64,000 nt of DNA, from positions 67,755,534 through 67,819,533 of the forward strand of contig OX381719.1 in NCBI GenBank assembly GCA_947462335.1. The letters are read 5' to 3'. The DNA comes from Harmothoe impar (lineage: Eukaryota > Annelida > Polychaeta > Phyllodocida > Polynoidae). The notes beneath the pieces are model-generated. The model was not told the origin of the DNA. It was given only the letters and a program-made list of their open reading frames with translations, and did no database searches. This document shows positions 1-10,324 of this stretch, piece by piece; the first letter of the stretch is position 1, and each line of letters begins with the position of its first letter. The translations under genes and the position numbers were made by a program.

Positions 1-682
1 TGCCTTGTTCGTCCAATTTCACCAAGTCAGAGCGTCGCAGTGTGTCAAACAATTTAGTGCTCTGAGATTGATGTCTCATTGGAGCGCTGTAGAGCACTTC
101 CAGAAGAATTCGCTCATCCGGAGTCTCGACGGGAAATGTAGCACCAGCTACTAATGATGGTATATGGCTGTTGTTTGGGTTTGAGAGGAGAAATTGTAAC
201 CTGTTCAACAACTTCTTGTATTTAATCATTTTCTGGCCCGATTCCAAATTAGGGTCGTTCAACACAAAGTCCAACTCTCTGTAGACAAACTTTAGCACTT
301 TGTGTAAATACTGCGTTAGAGTGTAAACCTTGTTCAGCTTTTTTGCGGTAATAAGTCATTTTGGGTTTTGTGGTGGTGCTAGTGGTGGTGGTGGTAGTCG
401 TAGTGGTAGTAGTTTTGGTGATGGTAGTGCTGTCCGTAATAAAGGATGGTCCCCGGTACTGGTGACGGTAGCAGTTGGTGCTTCGGTGTCGGTGGAGAAT
501 GCGGAGCGCTGTTCATGTTGAACATGAGGAGAATAATTAGTAGAAGCAAGAGCCCTACTTGTGAGAAGAAGGCCACCAACCAAAGCAGGTGCCACATCCG
601 TAGGTCCTCGAAACTTAGAGAGAAGTCTAGGGTCGACGAGAGCCAAACGCTTATAGTGTTGCTCTTCTTCCCGGTCTGTCAT
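1..682 (-). pseudogene. Conserved Maverick helical protein, copy 1 (truncated by window start)
   Basis: The N-terminal two segments of the gene described at 10317-11339, with its first TGA at 356-358. The start codon MSM is lost by one base change (gacgta for gacata), leaving MTDREEE as first methionine. The C-terminal part is outside the window. Confidence 0.68.
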
Positions 683-720
683 CGACGTAGCAGTGGTGGC
701 GACGCGGCGAAGGAGGAGCT

Positions 721-969
721 CTAGACACCAAGGATGCGTTTAATAAGAGGCAAGGCCAGACCTATGAGAGCCGGAAGAATAAAATCACCCTCCTGAACCA
801 ACCTGGCTCATTTCTTTTTGATGGAAGTACTTTTCTTGGCCACCGTCCTTAACACGTCAGCACATTCTCTGAGACTTTCCAGTTGAGCCTCGGAGAGTGA
901 AATGTTTCCCACCAGTAAATTCTGGCAGAAGTCGATCAGTGTCGTGATCAAATCGTCACATCCAGAGCT
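721..969 (-). pseudogene. Small Polinton protein, copy 1
   Basis: Copy of 11372-11620 with the TGA at 808-810. There is one silent-looking base difference (cggag versus ccgag) near 893. Confidence 0.66.
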
Positions 970-1667
970 CACAATATGTACACATGAACAAAGACGATCT
1001 GGTCGTATATAGACGGAGAGAGGACCGTATCCTTAGGTCGTCCGGTGTTGTCTGCTAGAAGTCCAGCAGAAGGTATGAGTGAGGCGGCTTTCAAGAGCTC
1101 ATGGGTAAATATAATAGACAAGGTGGTCGAGTGGGACGGAAACACCTGACGAGACAGAGCCGCTATCTGTCCCATGTCACAAGGGTTCTTGAAAACGAGT
1201 ATGTAGTGAGCGATCAAACTCATAGTCCGGAATTGAGGTGATTTCAGAAAGAGGTTTTGAGTGATGTATATCACACTCATGTTCCAGTGATGCAAATACT
1301 TGGTGAATATGTCTGCTACCACTTGCTGATTCAAGCTACTTATTAAATTGTCCAATATGAAAAGAGTATGAGGTGGGAGAGGGGAAGATTCTTTTGCTTC
1401 TTCATCCCTCTCTATATCTTCTTTCTCGGGGTGTCCTTCTCTGAATTCCACTCCGTAGTCTTTTTGCATTTTTTCAAAGAGCGGTTGCCACTCACTGTAA
1501 TGGTAAAAAACTTGTTCCACAGGTGGTGTGACAAAGTTGCTAATGTCACTAATGAAGAGATCCACCAAACACAATTTTTCACAGCCTGACGGTCCACTGA
1601 TGATACAACTGAATGGTCAAGGATCGAAATCTATTTCTGTAAAAGGTTTCGTTTTTTCACGCCACAT
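969..1667 (-). pseudogene. Packaging ATPase, copy 1
   Basis: Copy of the ATPase at 11620-12318. The TGA falls at 1617-1619. The residues downstream of it, including the Glu-substituted Walker A loop, are the same. Confidence 0.9.
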
Positions 1668-1671
1668 TTCA

Positions 1672-1815
1672 ACGTAACAGCCACAGTAACAGTAGCAGCA
1701 GCAGTAGCAGATGTAGCCGTAGCAGCAGCAGCAGAGTAGTAGCAGCAGAGTAGCAGCAGCAGCAACAGGTAACAGAGACACAGCAGTAGCAGTAGCAGTA
1801 GCGTGGTAGTAGTGT
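1672..1815. repeat. CAG/TAG triplet microsatellite, copy 1
   Basis: Same tract as 12323-12466. Confidence 0.9.
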
Positions 1816-2138
1816 TTCTCCGTGTTACGCTAAGTGATGAATGCTTCTGGGAAGAGAGGTGTAATGAGGTTGTTGTCCTTACATGTCACAGCCCCCTGAC
1901 AATTTAAGATACTTTTTATATCTTTTTTCTTATTTAAAATTTATTTTTTTCACTCTGTTTCAAACTGTATCAGCCATGAAATTAGAATTAGCTATAATTA
2001 CAAATGATTTATCATTGAGAAACTTCTTTTAATTCAATTTGAGTAAAGTCTACCGCTTTTCCCTTTTTTCCCTTTATTATAAATTAAACCTATTTCTTCA
2101 ATGACCTCTGTAAAATAAACAACGGTGTTTTGACATCA

Positions 2139-2456
2139 CTAGATCAGAAAATTTATCAGGGAAAGATGTACAAGGTCAAAATAAGCAAATTGGATGATAA
2201 TCGTCAAAGAAAAATGTCTCCTTTTTTTTAGTTCATTTACGTGATAATAGATTTGATAACAGGTGACAACATTGAAACATTTAGAAAAGGAGTCGAGATC
2301 GGCAATCACACACACCCAACGAGTGGGAGGCAAAGTTACCAGCAGATAACAAACATCGCCTTCAAATTTTTTCATGGCACTTATTCTGACCGAGTTTGAA
2401 AACTCTTTTGTTTCATGAAACGCCCAACGAATGGGTGCACTGAGAGTAGTCATCAC
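2139..2456 (-). CDS. Unidentified 105-residue ORF, copy 1
   Basis: Same sequence as 12790-13107. Confidence 0.4.
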   Translation of the reverse strand: MMTTLSAPIRWAFHETKEFSNSVRISAMKKFEGDVCYLLVTLPPTRWVCVIADLDSFSKCFNVVTCYQIYYHVNELKKRRHFSLTIIIQFAYFDLVHLSLINFLI

Positions 2457-2677
2457 ATAGTAATAGAGTAAACACTTATCTTTGAAGATAGCTTTAGGCC
2501 ACGCTTTCCTACTTTCACTTTCATTTTTTTAATGAGAAAAGTGCTCTCTGCCTCAAAAGAGGCGTGATTTTGAAATATGTGATGTTTTATAGTTTCAGAC
2601 AAATAGACAGATGGACTTTTCCACATTATAGCTCGGAAATTTAGTCTAGTTTCAGCAGAAAGAAAACAAAAAGACAT
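2453..2677 (-). CDS. Unidentified 74-residue ORF, copy 1
   Basis: Equivalent of 13104-13328, with His instead of Tyr in 'ETIKHH'. Confidence 0.4.
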   Translation of the reverse strand: MSFCFLSAETRLNFRAIMWKSPSVYLSETIKHHIFQNHASFEAESTFLIKKMKVKVGKRGLKLSSKISVYSITM

Positions 2678-2963
2678 GTTTTAAAGAGAAAAAAAGAAAG
2701 AAATTTCCTAGCGAGTGAAATAAAATAAAGCGCTCATAAAGGAAAAAGAAGTGTAAAATCGATTTAATTGGTGGTGATAGTCATGGTAGTGGTGGTGGTG
2801 CCGGCTGTGATGGTGGTTGTGACCGTTAGTGTGAGAGTGGTTGTGCCGGCAGTGGTGAGGGTCCCGTCCGTTGCTGACAGTCGAGGTGGTGATGATGGTG
2901 TTACTTGTTGTGTCCAAGAAGAGAGCTAAGCTGTGATCTACTTTTCCAAGAGAACAGATCGGT

Positions 2964-2971
2964 CTTTTATA
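2964..2971 (-). promoter_or_regulatory. Minus-strand TATA box, copy 1
   Basis: Same TATAAAAG element and leader as at 13615-13622. Confidence 0.6.
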
Positions 2972-3815
2972 CACCTGAGAAGAGAGCTAATTTCATTTGA
3001 AGCTGGATCCTTTTCACCCCAGGGTCACCACCCCGCATAATGGCTTATCTACAGAGGTAATTAAAGCCAATGAAAAAATGGGGTGTCGTGCGTCATTGTA
3101 ACGGTAGGGTGCCATGCATGTAAGCTCTCTTTTCTTTATTATAAGTGAAGCCCTGATGGAGGAGGGGGGCACTCCCTATGTTTGCTATAGTAACCAGGTG
3201 TGAACATCGATCACCTCAAATTTTAGACACTTATCACAAAGGAAAAATTTAACAAAATAGCAGCCTTATAACCGCAAATTGAGCAAAATAAAACAGCCTA
3301 ATCAATAGAGACCACAATAGAAAATGTCCTTATTGAAACTGTCGAAGGATTCTGGCTATTAATAATGGACAAGGCGATGAGTGGACTTGGGCCAGTATAA
3401 ATAAATGGCCTATTTATTAAATAAGAAAAAAAAAACAAGAGGAAAAAAAAACACACACATAAGCAGATAAGCAATGTCTAAGCACAAGCACAGCCGATAG
3501 CTGTTAGTGAAGCCAAGCAAGCGAGTAACATGGTAACCTAGCAACCAGCTGAGTGATACCTCAAATCTCCACTAGGTGGGGGTGCAGTGGCAGTACCTAC
3601 CCACAGTCTGTTAGTTCATGCAGCTACCACACGGTGTCCTGGCGGTGCTGGTTGGGTATAAAAACATCTCATATCAATGCCCGAAACAATGGGTTGTTTC
3701 TACCTATAAACAAATGTTCAAATAAACACAAAATGTAAACATAAACCTACCCTAATCTGCAAGAAATATAAAAGATCTGTGTTTAATGTTGAGAAATGGA
3801 AAACTAGTAAATTAA

Positions 3816-4917
3816 CCCTTATCATACTACGTTAAAAAAATCCTGTTTAATACTACCTGGGGTCCAACTGGACCCCAGACTAAAAAAGGTTCCTACACAA
3901 TGATGGGTAAAGATACAAACTTCATCTTTTGTATGTTCATTCTCTAGGACATTAGGCATCTTCACAAGTAGTAATTATGTTATTATCATCAGGTTTGATA
4001 TGTCTGTGTAAAACTTAATTCCTAGGAGAAAAAAAATGAAAAAATGATAAATAGTTGTCAATCTAAAAGTATATTGACTAAATGTGTTATTTTTGGTTAA
4101 TATGGTAGATACCCTTTATATCGACATGCCTACCAAATTTATGGAAAAAGCCTGGGTCTTTTTTTCCATAAAACGACAAAATGTGTCATTTCGGGTGGGG
4201 TCTAGACAGATCCCAGCACTGTGTTAGACCTTATTCCTGCAGCAGAGAAACCACTTAAATGGCTGTGATGCTGTATTTGGCCTCCAGAAGTTCAAACTTG
4301 ACAACTTGTACTTGAATAAAAGTCTTTACTATGTGAGGGATACATATTTTAATCAGATTTCATACATTTTCAGTAGATCATAGAAGACAGATGTATAGGA
4401 TCTCATCTAGCCTTTTTTGTTCTGTGCAGAATGTTCTTCTAACCTAATCCCAAGTGTTTTCCCTACATATTGACACCTTCAGGGGCCCAACAAAAGTAAA
4501 TAGAATGGTGCAAGTATCAACATTTGTCTGAGGATGTCAATATAATGCATGGAGATCTGACATCATCACATATCACCTATTGTGACATAAATGACACTAA
4601 ATGGTTGTCTACAATTAGGTTTGTGGTGTAATCAAAATAAAATGCAAAGCAGGGGACCCTTTGTCCATGTTCTATTAGAGCCAAAGTATATATTCTTTTA
4701 TAATGGATTTGACTGGGGTCCAAGTGGACCCAGAGGATTATTGTTCTGAGCAAATTAATTCCTGGGGATCTGCACATGATATTCAGGCATTTTGAATAAA
4801 ACTATATTTGTGACAATTACATAAATTTTGGTGAAGTTCAGAACACTACTTCTATGTTTTTTTTACAAGAAAGTACATGCCTGGGGTACGGTTGGACCCC
4901 AGGTAGTAAGATAAGGG
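3816..4917. mobile_element. Non-autonomous piggyBac-like element, copy 1
   Basis: As 14467-15568, with TTAA at 3812-3815 and 4918-4921. Confidence 0.82.
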
Positions 4918-5201
4918 TTAAGTTGTCATTTGAGAGTCTTTTTCAGTAATTCCACCTTAAAAGTACCAATAAATCGCTCCTTTTCAATAGTTTATAGTGA
5001 GCCTTTTTTTCAACGTTTTTTTAAGACCCCTTTTTTTTCACTTGTGGCAGCTGAATTCTCTGAGGTCATCCTGCAGTGTAAGGCAGGTAAGTGAAATATG
5101 TCATACACCCCCTGAGCGCTGACCCTGCTGACAACAGGATTAGCTCCCTTTCAACCCTTTCGAGTTGAGACGGCTGTAAAGAGGCTTATCTCAGGAAACA
5201 C

Positions 5202-5209
5202 TATATAAG
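5202..5209 (+). promoter_or_regulatory. Plus-strand TATA box, copy 1
   Basis: As 15853-15860, with ATG at 5321. Confidence 0.72.
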
Positions 5210-5320
5210 AGCGAGAGTGAACACCGGTTTCATTCACACTCATCTACTACTACCACGACGACGACCGCCCTCACCACCACAACCACCACCCCCACCACCA
5301 CCACCACTACAACAACCAAC

Positions 5321-5717
5321 ATGATGATACAAGCACAGTCAGTGCGACAGTCTGCTGTAGAAGCCGCTGCTATAGAAGATAGGCCTGAAGTGACTGCTGC
5401 TGCCGCCGCTTCTGCTTCACAAGCTTTGACTACAGCTAATCTTGCTGGAAATGTTGCTACTGCTGCTGGCTGCTGCTGCTGCTGCTGTTGCTACGAATAC
5501 TGATGCTACTGCTACTGATGCTGCTGCTGTCCAAGACACACCATCCTCACCCGTGGAACAAGAAAATGGAGTATGCACCTTCACATACAAAATGATCCAT
5601 GTAGAGGGTATGGAATTACCATCTCATAACATGGGAGCCTTCTACATGCAAGTACCCTTAGACCTCGGTCTTCATGTCGGTCTAACTAGAGAAAACACTA
5701 TCCTGTATGTATGTTAG
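5321..5717 (+). pseudogene. Ala-rich frameshifted gene, copy 1
   Basis: As 15972-16368. Here the base change gaatac for ggatac gives Asn for Asp in the second frame. Confidence 0.55.
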
Positions 5718-5751
5718 CAACGGTGAGCTATCATTATTGTTATTATTACAA

Positions 5752-5792
5752 GTGAGGGCGCAAACAGATTACATCTGTTTGCTAGGCCTCAC
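5752..5792. other. Hairpin, copy 1
   Basis: As 16403-16443. Confidence 0.75.
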
Positions 5793-6116
5793 TCGTTTGA
5801 GAAGACACTGGATTTACTATTTTGGAAGGGGTTGTGTCAGCTTTGGGCCTTGTTGAAATGAAGAGAAGGGTGTTGACTTGAAGAGGGTTGTGACTAGGTT
5901 GTCTCAGCAAGATAAAAGTAAATATTTATCATGAATATTTATACAAATAAGTTGAATATGAATGATACAGTACTATGCATGTTTTAAATACAAAACCAAG
6001 ACTTCAATGCAGGAGTAAACAAGGATGATACAGTACCAAATGTCACCCCCCTCCCAAGTATAAAAAACGCAAATGAACTGGGAATAGATTTTTATATTAC
6101 TTCAAGGTCTTTTTTT

Positions 6117-6480
6117 CATTGAGTTTGAGTTTGAGTTTAAATAGTCTTTATTTTCACTTTTCATAATAACAATTACAACTGTCTTGTCCTTTTCAATGTA
6201 GTGAAAAGTCAGGCAGGCTGCTTTTAGGATTATACATCCCATTTATGGCAGCAACCTTTAACCTTTAAATGTATTTCAATGCTGCTCATGTACATAAGTA
6301 TTAGTACAAAAATAGCTTATGACTAGAAAATATATAATATCAATTTCTTGGCCATCTTATATTCCTGGTGCAAGAAATGTTTACACTTACCTTTATTTGT
6401 GGTTTGGCGAAAATAATAACTCACATTACAAGCTACTCTGGTGGCAATTATTAAGAAATTGCGACGAGAGGATATTGTCA
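6117..6480 (-). mobile_element. 3' end of LINE, copy 1 (cut by the deletion)
   Basis: As 16768-17158 but stops at the deletion junction after 6480. Confidence 0.58.
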
Positions 6481-6490
6481 GCGAGACCTT
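6471..6490. other. Deletion junction in unit 1
   Basis: gatattgtca joins gcgagacctt. The left matches 17122-17131 (with a-to-g at 6477) and the right matches 26719 onward. Both parents end in 'ca' at the break, a 2-bp microhomology. Confidence 0.93.
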
Positions 6491-7393
6491 TTGATAGAGG
6501 TAATGGAATTTTTGGGGTTTAATGTTGCTTTTAATAAAGTCACTTCTCCATGTACTACTACCACCTTTTTAGGGATTACAATAGATTCTGTTAATATGGA
6601 ACTAACCCTGCCGGAGGAAAAGCTGTTTAAGCTTAATAGAGCCTTAGAAGAGTGTATTGGTCAGTCTCATGCTACCAAGAAGCAATTGCAAAACATTGGT
6701 GGGTTAATGAGTTTCTGCTCGTCGGTGGTCAGGGGTGGAAGAACTTTTAGTAGGCGCCTCTTTGACTTGTGTGCCAGAGCAAAAGATAAAGGTTCCATCT
6801 ATTTATGTGAAGAAACTAGGAAAGACCTACAGTGGTGGAAACGCTTCTGCAGGTATTTTAATTGTAATTCTTTAATTCCGAAAGATATGACAGAATGTCC
6901 AATTGTCTCTGATGCTTCAACCAAGGGCTTTGGAGCCTGGTCGGGTACAGATTTCATATATGGTGTGTGGGAAAAAGAATTTTTTCCTGCTACTGATTGC
7001 AATCATAGAGTTCTTCCACCCTTGTTAGACAGACTTGACGTTCATGAAGGCAATATAAATGTGTATGAGTTGTGGCCGGTAGTGCTTGGTTTGAAGCGCT
7101 GGGCCGAAAAGTATGCAAACTCTAGAATTCATTTCATTACCGACAACATGCAGGTCTTAGCTAACCTTAATTCTGGTAGAAGCAAAAATCATCTCAGTAT
7201 GGAATGGCTCAGAGAAATATTCTGGCTATGTTTCATATATAATATAGACATTTTCGCTACTTATATTAAATCTGAGGATAATATATTAGCTGATCAATTA
7301 TCCAGACTACCTTATAAAGGTTATATGTCCTTGTGTAATAATACTTTGGCGTTGAATAACATGTGCTGTGTGTATTTGCAGGAAACCTTTTAA
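6481..7393 (+). pseudogene. DIRS RT/RNase H fragment (unit 1)
   Basis: The reading frame of 26177-27631 from 26719 onward, fused at its left to LINE sequence. It has the RT thumb-proximal region and all four RNase H acidic residues but lacks the RT catalytic motifs. Residue differences include Asn for Ser in QLQNIGG and Glu for Lys in KRWAEK. Confidence 0.9.
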
Positions 7394-7433
7394 CCACATT
7401 GATGGACCAGCAGCAGACCCTTTTGGAGGCTAG

Positions 7434-8309
7434 CTTATATCTGATTCAACTAAGTTGACGAGAGCAGCTCAATTGAGAAGGTATAAGAAATTCTGTACCC
7501 TATGTAATTTTATAGAGTGTCCGTGCTCTTCAAGGCAAGCTAGGCTATATGCTACATACTTATCGTCCAGGGTTAAACCTGTGTCTGTAAGGAATTATTT
7601 GTCTGCTGTTTGGTACCAATGTAAATTCTTAGGTTATCAGGATTTCTCTATGTGTTTTATGGTAAAACAATTATTAAATGGTATTGATAGGACTTTTATG
7701 TCTTTAAATAACCTTTCCAGATATCCCCTTTCAGTCATTGAGTTGTTGGCTATTTTTAAATTAATAAATCTGCATAATCCTGATGATAGGTCATTCTGGC
7801 TTGCAGTGTTGCTGTGCTTCAGGGGCCTTCTGCGAAAATGTCATGTGACGAGTTCAAGACATTTGTTGACATGTGGGGACATATCTGTGTCTTCAAATCA
7901 TGTGTCAGTGACGATTTGGTCTTCTAAGACTGACCAATTTGGCAAGAAACCATTCAAAATTTACTTGCATCACATTCCTGGTTCCCCTTTGTGTGTAAAG
8001 TCTCTTTTGGTAAAGGCCACAAAAAGGTCACACAAGAATTCTAAATTATTACATTTGGAATATAATGCCTTCAACTCTAGACTTAAAGGTTTATCTAAGG
8101 ATATTGGTTTACCGGTAGACAGGATTAGCACCCATTCGCTAAGACATGGGGGTGCTTCCTTGTTGAAGTCATTAGGTGTCCCAGTTACTTCCATTATGAC
8201 TGTGGGTAACTGGAAATCTAGTGCTGTTTATAATTACTTGCATAATACTAGGAAGGATTTGTTGTTAATTGATTATCTTCCTGTGAAATATTATTCGTCT
8301 TTAATGTAA
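7434..8309 (+). CDS. DIRS tyrosine recombinase, copy 1
   Basis: Protein identical to that at 27672-28547 over the visible core. It survives although the rest of its element is deleted. Confidence 0.9.
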   Translation, partial: LISDSTKLTRAAQLRRYKKFCTLCNFIECPCSSRQARLYATYLSSRVKPVSVRNYLSAVWYQCKFLGYQDFSMCFMVKQLLNGIDRTFMSLNNLSRYPLSVIELLAIFKLINLHNPDDRSFWLAVLLCFRGLLRKCHVTSSRHLLTCGDISVSSNHVSVTIWSSKTDQFGKKPFKIYLHHIPGSPLCVKSLLVKATKRSHKNSKLLHLEYNAFNSRLKGLSKDIGLPVDRISTHSLRHGGASLLKSLGVPVTSIMTVGNWKSSAVYNYLHNTRKDLLLIDYLPVKYYSSLM

Positions 8310-9093
8310 TTTCATTACATTGTGGTTGGTGTGTTTTTGGCCTGGTAATATCTGATACTTGACACCAAACCCACTGACTTCTCAATTTGTTCACATGTAT
8401 ATACTCATAGTAATTATATACTCAGAATAATTATATTAATATATAATATATTGATTCTATTACTCAGATTAATATATAATATATTGTACCTTGTTCCGAC
8501 AAAGGTGGACTTGAGGATAGCTGTTTGAGTGGGTGGAATTCTGTGCAGATCGAGCTCGATGTTTGCACACTCCTTGCTGTTTTCGTGCACGTAAGCCATT
8601 GTGACCCCTCGTTGCGTTGACTGATGGTGGACTGAGAGAGGGACCCTGTAACCCTTTCATATATATATGTCAGGCGCAGAATAGGAACCAGCCCAATTCC
8701 GGAATTACCCAGGTACAATTCCGGAACCACACAGGGCAATTCTGGAATTGTTCCCTAATTACATTGGGCAGTTTCAGAATTCCTAGCTATTCTACACATA
8801 TAGCATTAGATATATTTGTCAATGTTGTTTGAGTATGCTGTGCCACACCTTGGAGGTGTGAAAACATTCAGTATAAGGTCCCCATACATCCCACACTTCA
8901 CTGTAGGTGTGAATAAGTTGTGGCAGTAATCCCTCTGGTGTGATAAAACAATTTGAGTTCAGTTGCCTGTAACCCAACAAAGAGCTAAGCAATACTATAA
9001 CATGTCTTTGTAAATACTTTTTCTACCCTACCTTTCTGTTTATGCAATGCACCAGCTTGTTTTATAAGACTTGTCATTGAGATGTTGAAGTTC
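8310..9093. other. Noncoding spacer, copy 1
   Basis: As 28548-29331, with the AT-rich direct repeat at 8435-8453 and 8468-8486. Confidence 0.6.
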
Positions 9094-9121
9094 CGATATT
9101 GCGCAAATATCGATATTGCGC
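9094..9121. repeat. Paired cgatattgcgc motif beside the Polinton block
   Basis: Two identical 11-bp copies (9094-9104 and 9111-9121) with a 6-bp gap. The block gcgcaaatatcgatattgcgc is also nearly palindromic. It lies 16 bp beyond the stop of the pVI-like gene, at the probable edge of the Polinton-derived sequence. Function unknown. Confidence 0.6.
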
Positions 9122-9137
9122 GTGACATATACGCTGT

Positions 9138-9560
9138 CTAGCAGTCGAAGATGTAGCCCTTACGTCTCTTGTGGTTAAGCCGCGAACCGCTTCCCGTTTG
9201 AACAGATTCTCGACTTATGCGTTTCACTCCTTTTTTTTGAGGTCCTCTCTTTGGAGTTTTCTCCGTACCTATTAATCGACCTGCCAAGTTCTTCATGCTG
9301 GCGATCCCTGCTGTTGAAAGATCGCTGGCTATTACATCCTTGGCCACGCCCACACCAGCGCACAACAGGGTTTTCCCAACGGTTTTCAAAGAAGGTGTGG
9401 CCGAGCGCATCAGCCCTAACAGAGCACCACCAAATCCGTGACCGTTCTGGAAAGCGCGGCGGCTGTCAACACAGTGGCCAAATTGAGCGTTTTAGTAAGA
9501 ACTGTAACCTTCGTTGGTTGTACTTCTCAGCGTGAAGTAAGGTGGATGTGTTTTTATCAT
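9138..9560 (-). pseudogene. pVI-like Polinton virion protein, one in-frame TAA
   Basis: A minus-strand frame from an ATG at 9560 (MIKTHPPYF) to the TAG at 9138, interrupted by TAA at 9492-9494. After it comes QNGHGFGGALLGLM, then an alternating hydrophobic and Lys stretch, then a Lys/Arg-rich tail ending TGSGSRLNHKRRK. The 'Q-x-G-x-G-(I/F)-G-x-x-(L)-x-x-L-(F/M)-R-x-x-x-P-x-L' start, followed by an amphipathic helix and 'G-S-G' basic tail, is the signature of the small glycine-rich virion protein of Mavericks, compared with adenovirus pVI/pX-like membrane-lytic or core proteins. It overlaps the 3' end of the penton-like frame. This is the last gene of the minus-strand block. Confidence 0.72.
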
Positions 9561-10086
9561 GTCTCTGCGTTTTCTTGGGCGAGAGGTTCCTTTCATATCG
9601 TTCTACCGGTCTGAGATAAAGTGTCACCTTCACCTCTCCTCTTTTAAATGGTATGGGTCGACTGGTTCTGTCTCTTAAGTAGATACCCATGTCGTCAAAC
9701 TGTTGCGACTTCAAAGGGAAATAATCCAAATGGGGAAAACTGCTTGTATTGAACCCTTGTTTTTTCCGCTTCTGTTGACTGCGACGCAGCGTAGAAGAGA
9801 TACGTTCACGTCATCTCCATTTTTTTAACCACCTGTTTCGATAATTTGTTATTTTCATGTCTGTTTTATCGGCGGCGCTGAGCGCTGGGGGGTTTTCTTT
9901 TTTCTCTTTGGTAGGATCTCGTGACGTTGCGTTTTTCTCATTGCTACTTACAGACCTAACCGCTCTTACACTACCTTCTCCTCCTCCTCTTCCTCCTCCT
10001 CCTCCTCCTTCTCCTCCTCCTCCTCCTCCTTCTGTCTCTGTGTTACCCATGTCTCCGTTCACCTTGGTCCAGTCCACCTTTTCCAA
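9466..10086 (-). pseudogene. Minor-capsid/penton-like protein, C-terminal part, with in-frame TGA
   Basis: A minus-strand frame starting MEKVDWTKVN runs through a Gly/Glu tract encoded by the CCT microsatellite and reaches a TGA at 9811-9813. The same frame then continues with NTSSFPHLDYFPL, the segment GIYLRDRTSRPIPF and VTLYLRP. The last part matches the C-terminal strand pattern of the F54H12.2-like Maverick minor-capsid (penton) family: a 'Y-x-P-L..., (I/L)-R-D-x-T-G-R-x-(I/V)-x-F-x-x-G-x-V-x-V-T-L-x-(F/L)-R' block. A second TGA (9466-9468) ends the frame, overlapping the start of the pVI-like gene in another frame. The main body of the protein is missing or unrecognisable. The glycine tract varies in length between units. 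Confidence 0.6.
9974..10032. repeat. CCT/CTT microsatellite (codes Gly/Glu tract on minus strand)
   Basis: Nearly pure CCT triplets with CTT interruptions. The length differs between units (about 59 bp here versus 80 and 82 bp in the next two), always in multiples of three, so the minus-strand frame is kept. Confidence 0.95.
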
Positions 10087-10324
10087 GTGCCTGTAACGCT
10101 CTTTGACTACTTCGTCTTACTGTTTCTGCATTAGCCAAGTCTTGCTCCGGCTTCACCCAGTCCACTTTTAGTTGTGCCTCTAACAGAGGTTGGTTGTTTA
10201 ATACTCTTGACGTCTGTTCCCAAGATATGCCTTCCCGTAGAAGAGAGATAATGAAGAAATCCTCCTTCAGTACATTACTCCATGTAGACCCGTGAAAAGC
10301 TAAATGTCTCTGCTTTTCAGGTGG
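10043..10324 (-). CDS. Unidentified 93-residue minus-strand ORF between Maverick genes
   Basis: Open from just after a TGA at 10325-10327 to a TAA at 10043-10045, with no ATG at its start. Its composition looks protein-like, with LREGISWEQ, an Asn/Gln/Leu-rich middle and VDWVKPEQ. A similar VDWTKVN occurs in the other frame just downstream (start of 9466-10086), which hints at a single ancestral gene with a frameshift near 10080. I do not recognise the family. Its position suggests it is the N-terminal part of, or neighbour to, the penton-like gene. Confidence 0.35.
   Translation of the reverse strand, partial: PPEKQRHLAFHGSTWSNVLKEDFFIISLLREGISWEQTSRVLNNQPLLEAQLKVDWVKPEQDLANAETVRRSSQRALQALGKGGLDQGERRHG

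Larger units (their letters stand above)
1..2974 (-). mobile_element. Polinton remnant, copy 1 (cut by window start)
   Basis: The first partial copy of the block at 9094-13625. It holds the promoter end, ATPase, small protein and the start of the helical protein gene; the rest lies left of the window. Confidence 0.78.
6481..8402 (+). mobile_element. DIRS-order retrotransposon, 3' part only (unit 1)
   Basis: Starts at the deletion junction within the RT domain and keeps RNase H and the tyrosine recombinase. Promoter, Gag and most of RT are missing. Confidence 0.85.

Noticed and set aside
330..724. Plus-strand Gly/Ser-rich ORFs over the Polinton helical gene
   Set aside because: They are antisense shadows of a Pro-rich coding tract on the minus strand.
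2708..2974. His-rich 88-residue minus-strand ORF
   Set aside because: Its start lies upstream of the TATA box and the His run is the CAC-rich leader, so it is untranslated sequence.
9857..10096. Pro-rich plus-strand ORF
   Set aside because: A shadow of the CCT microsatellite; the minus strand carries the recognisable penton-like frame.
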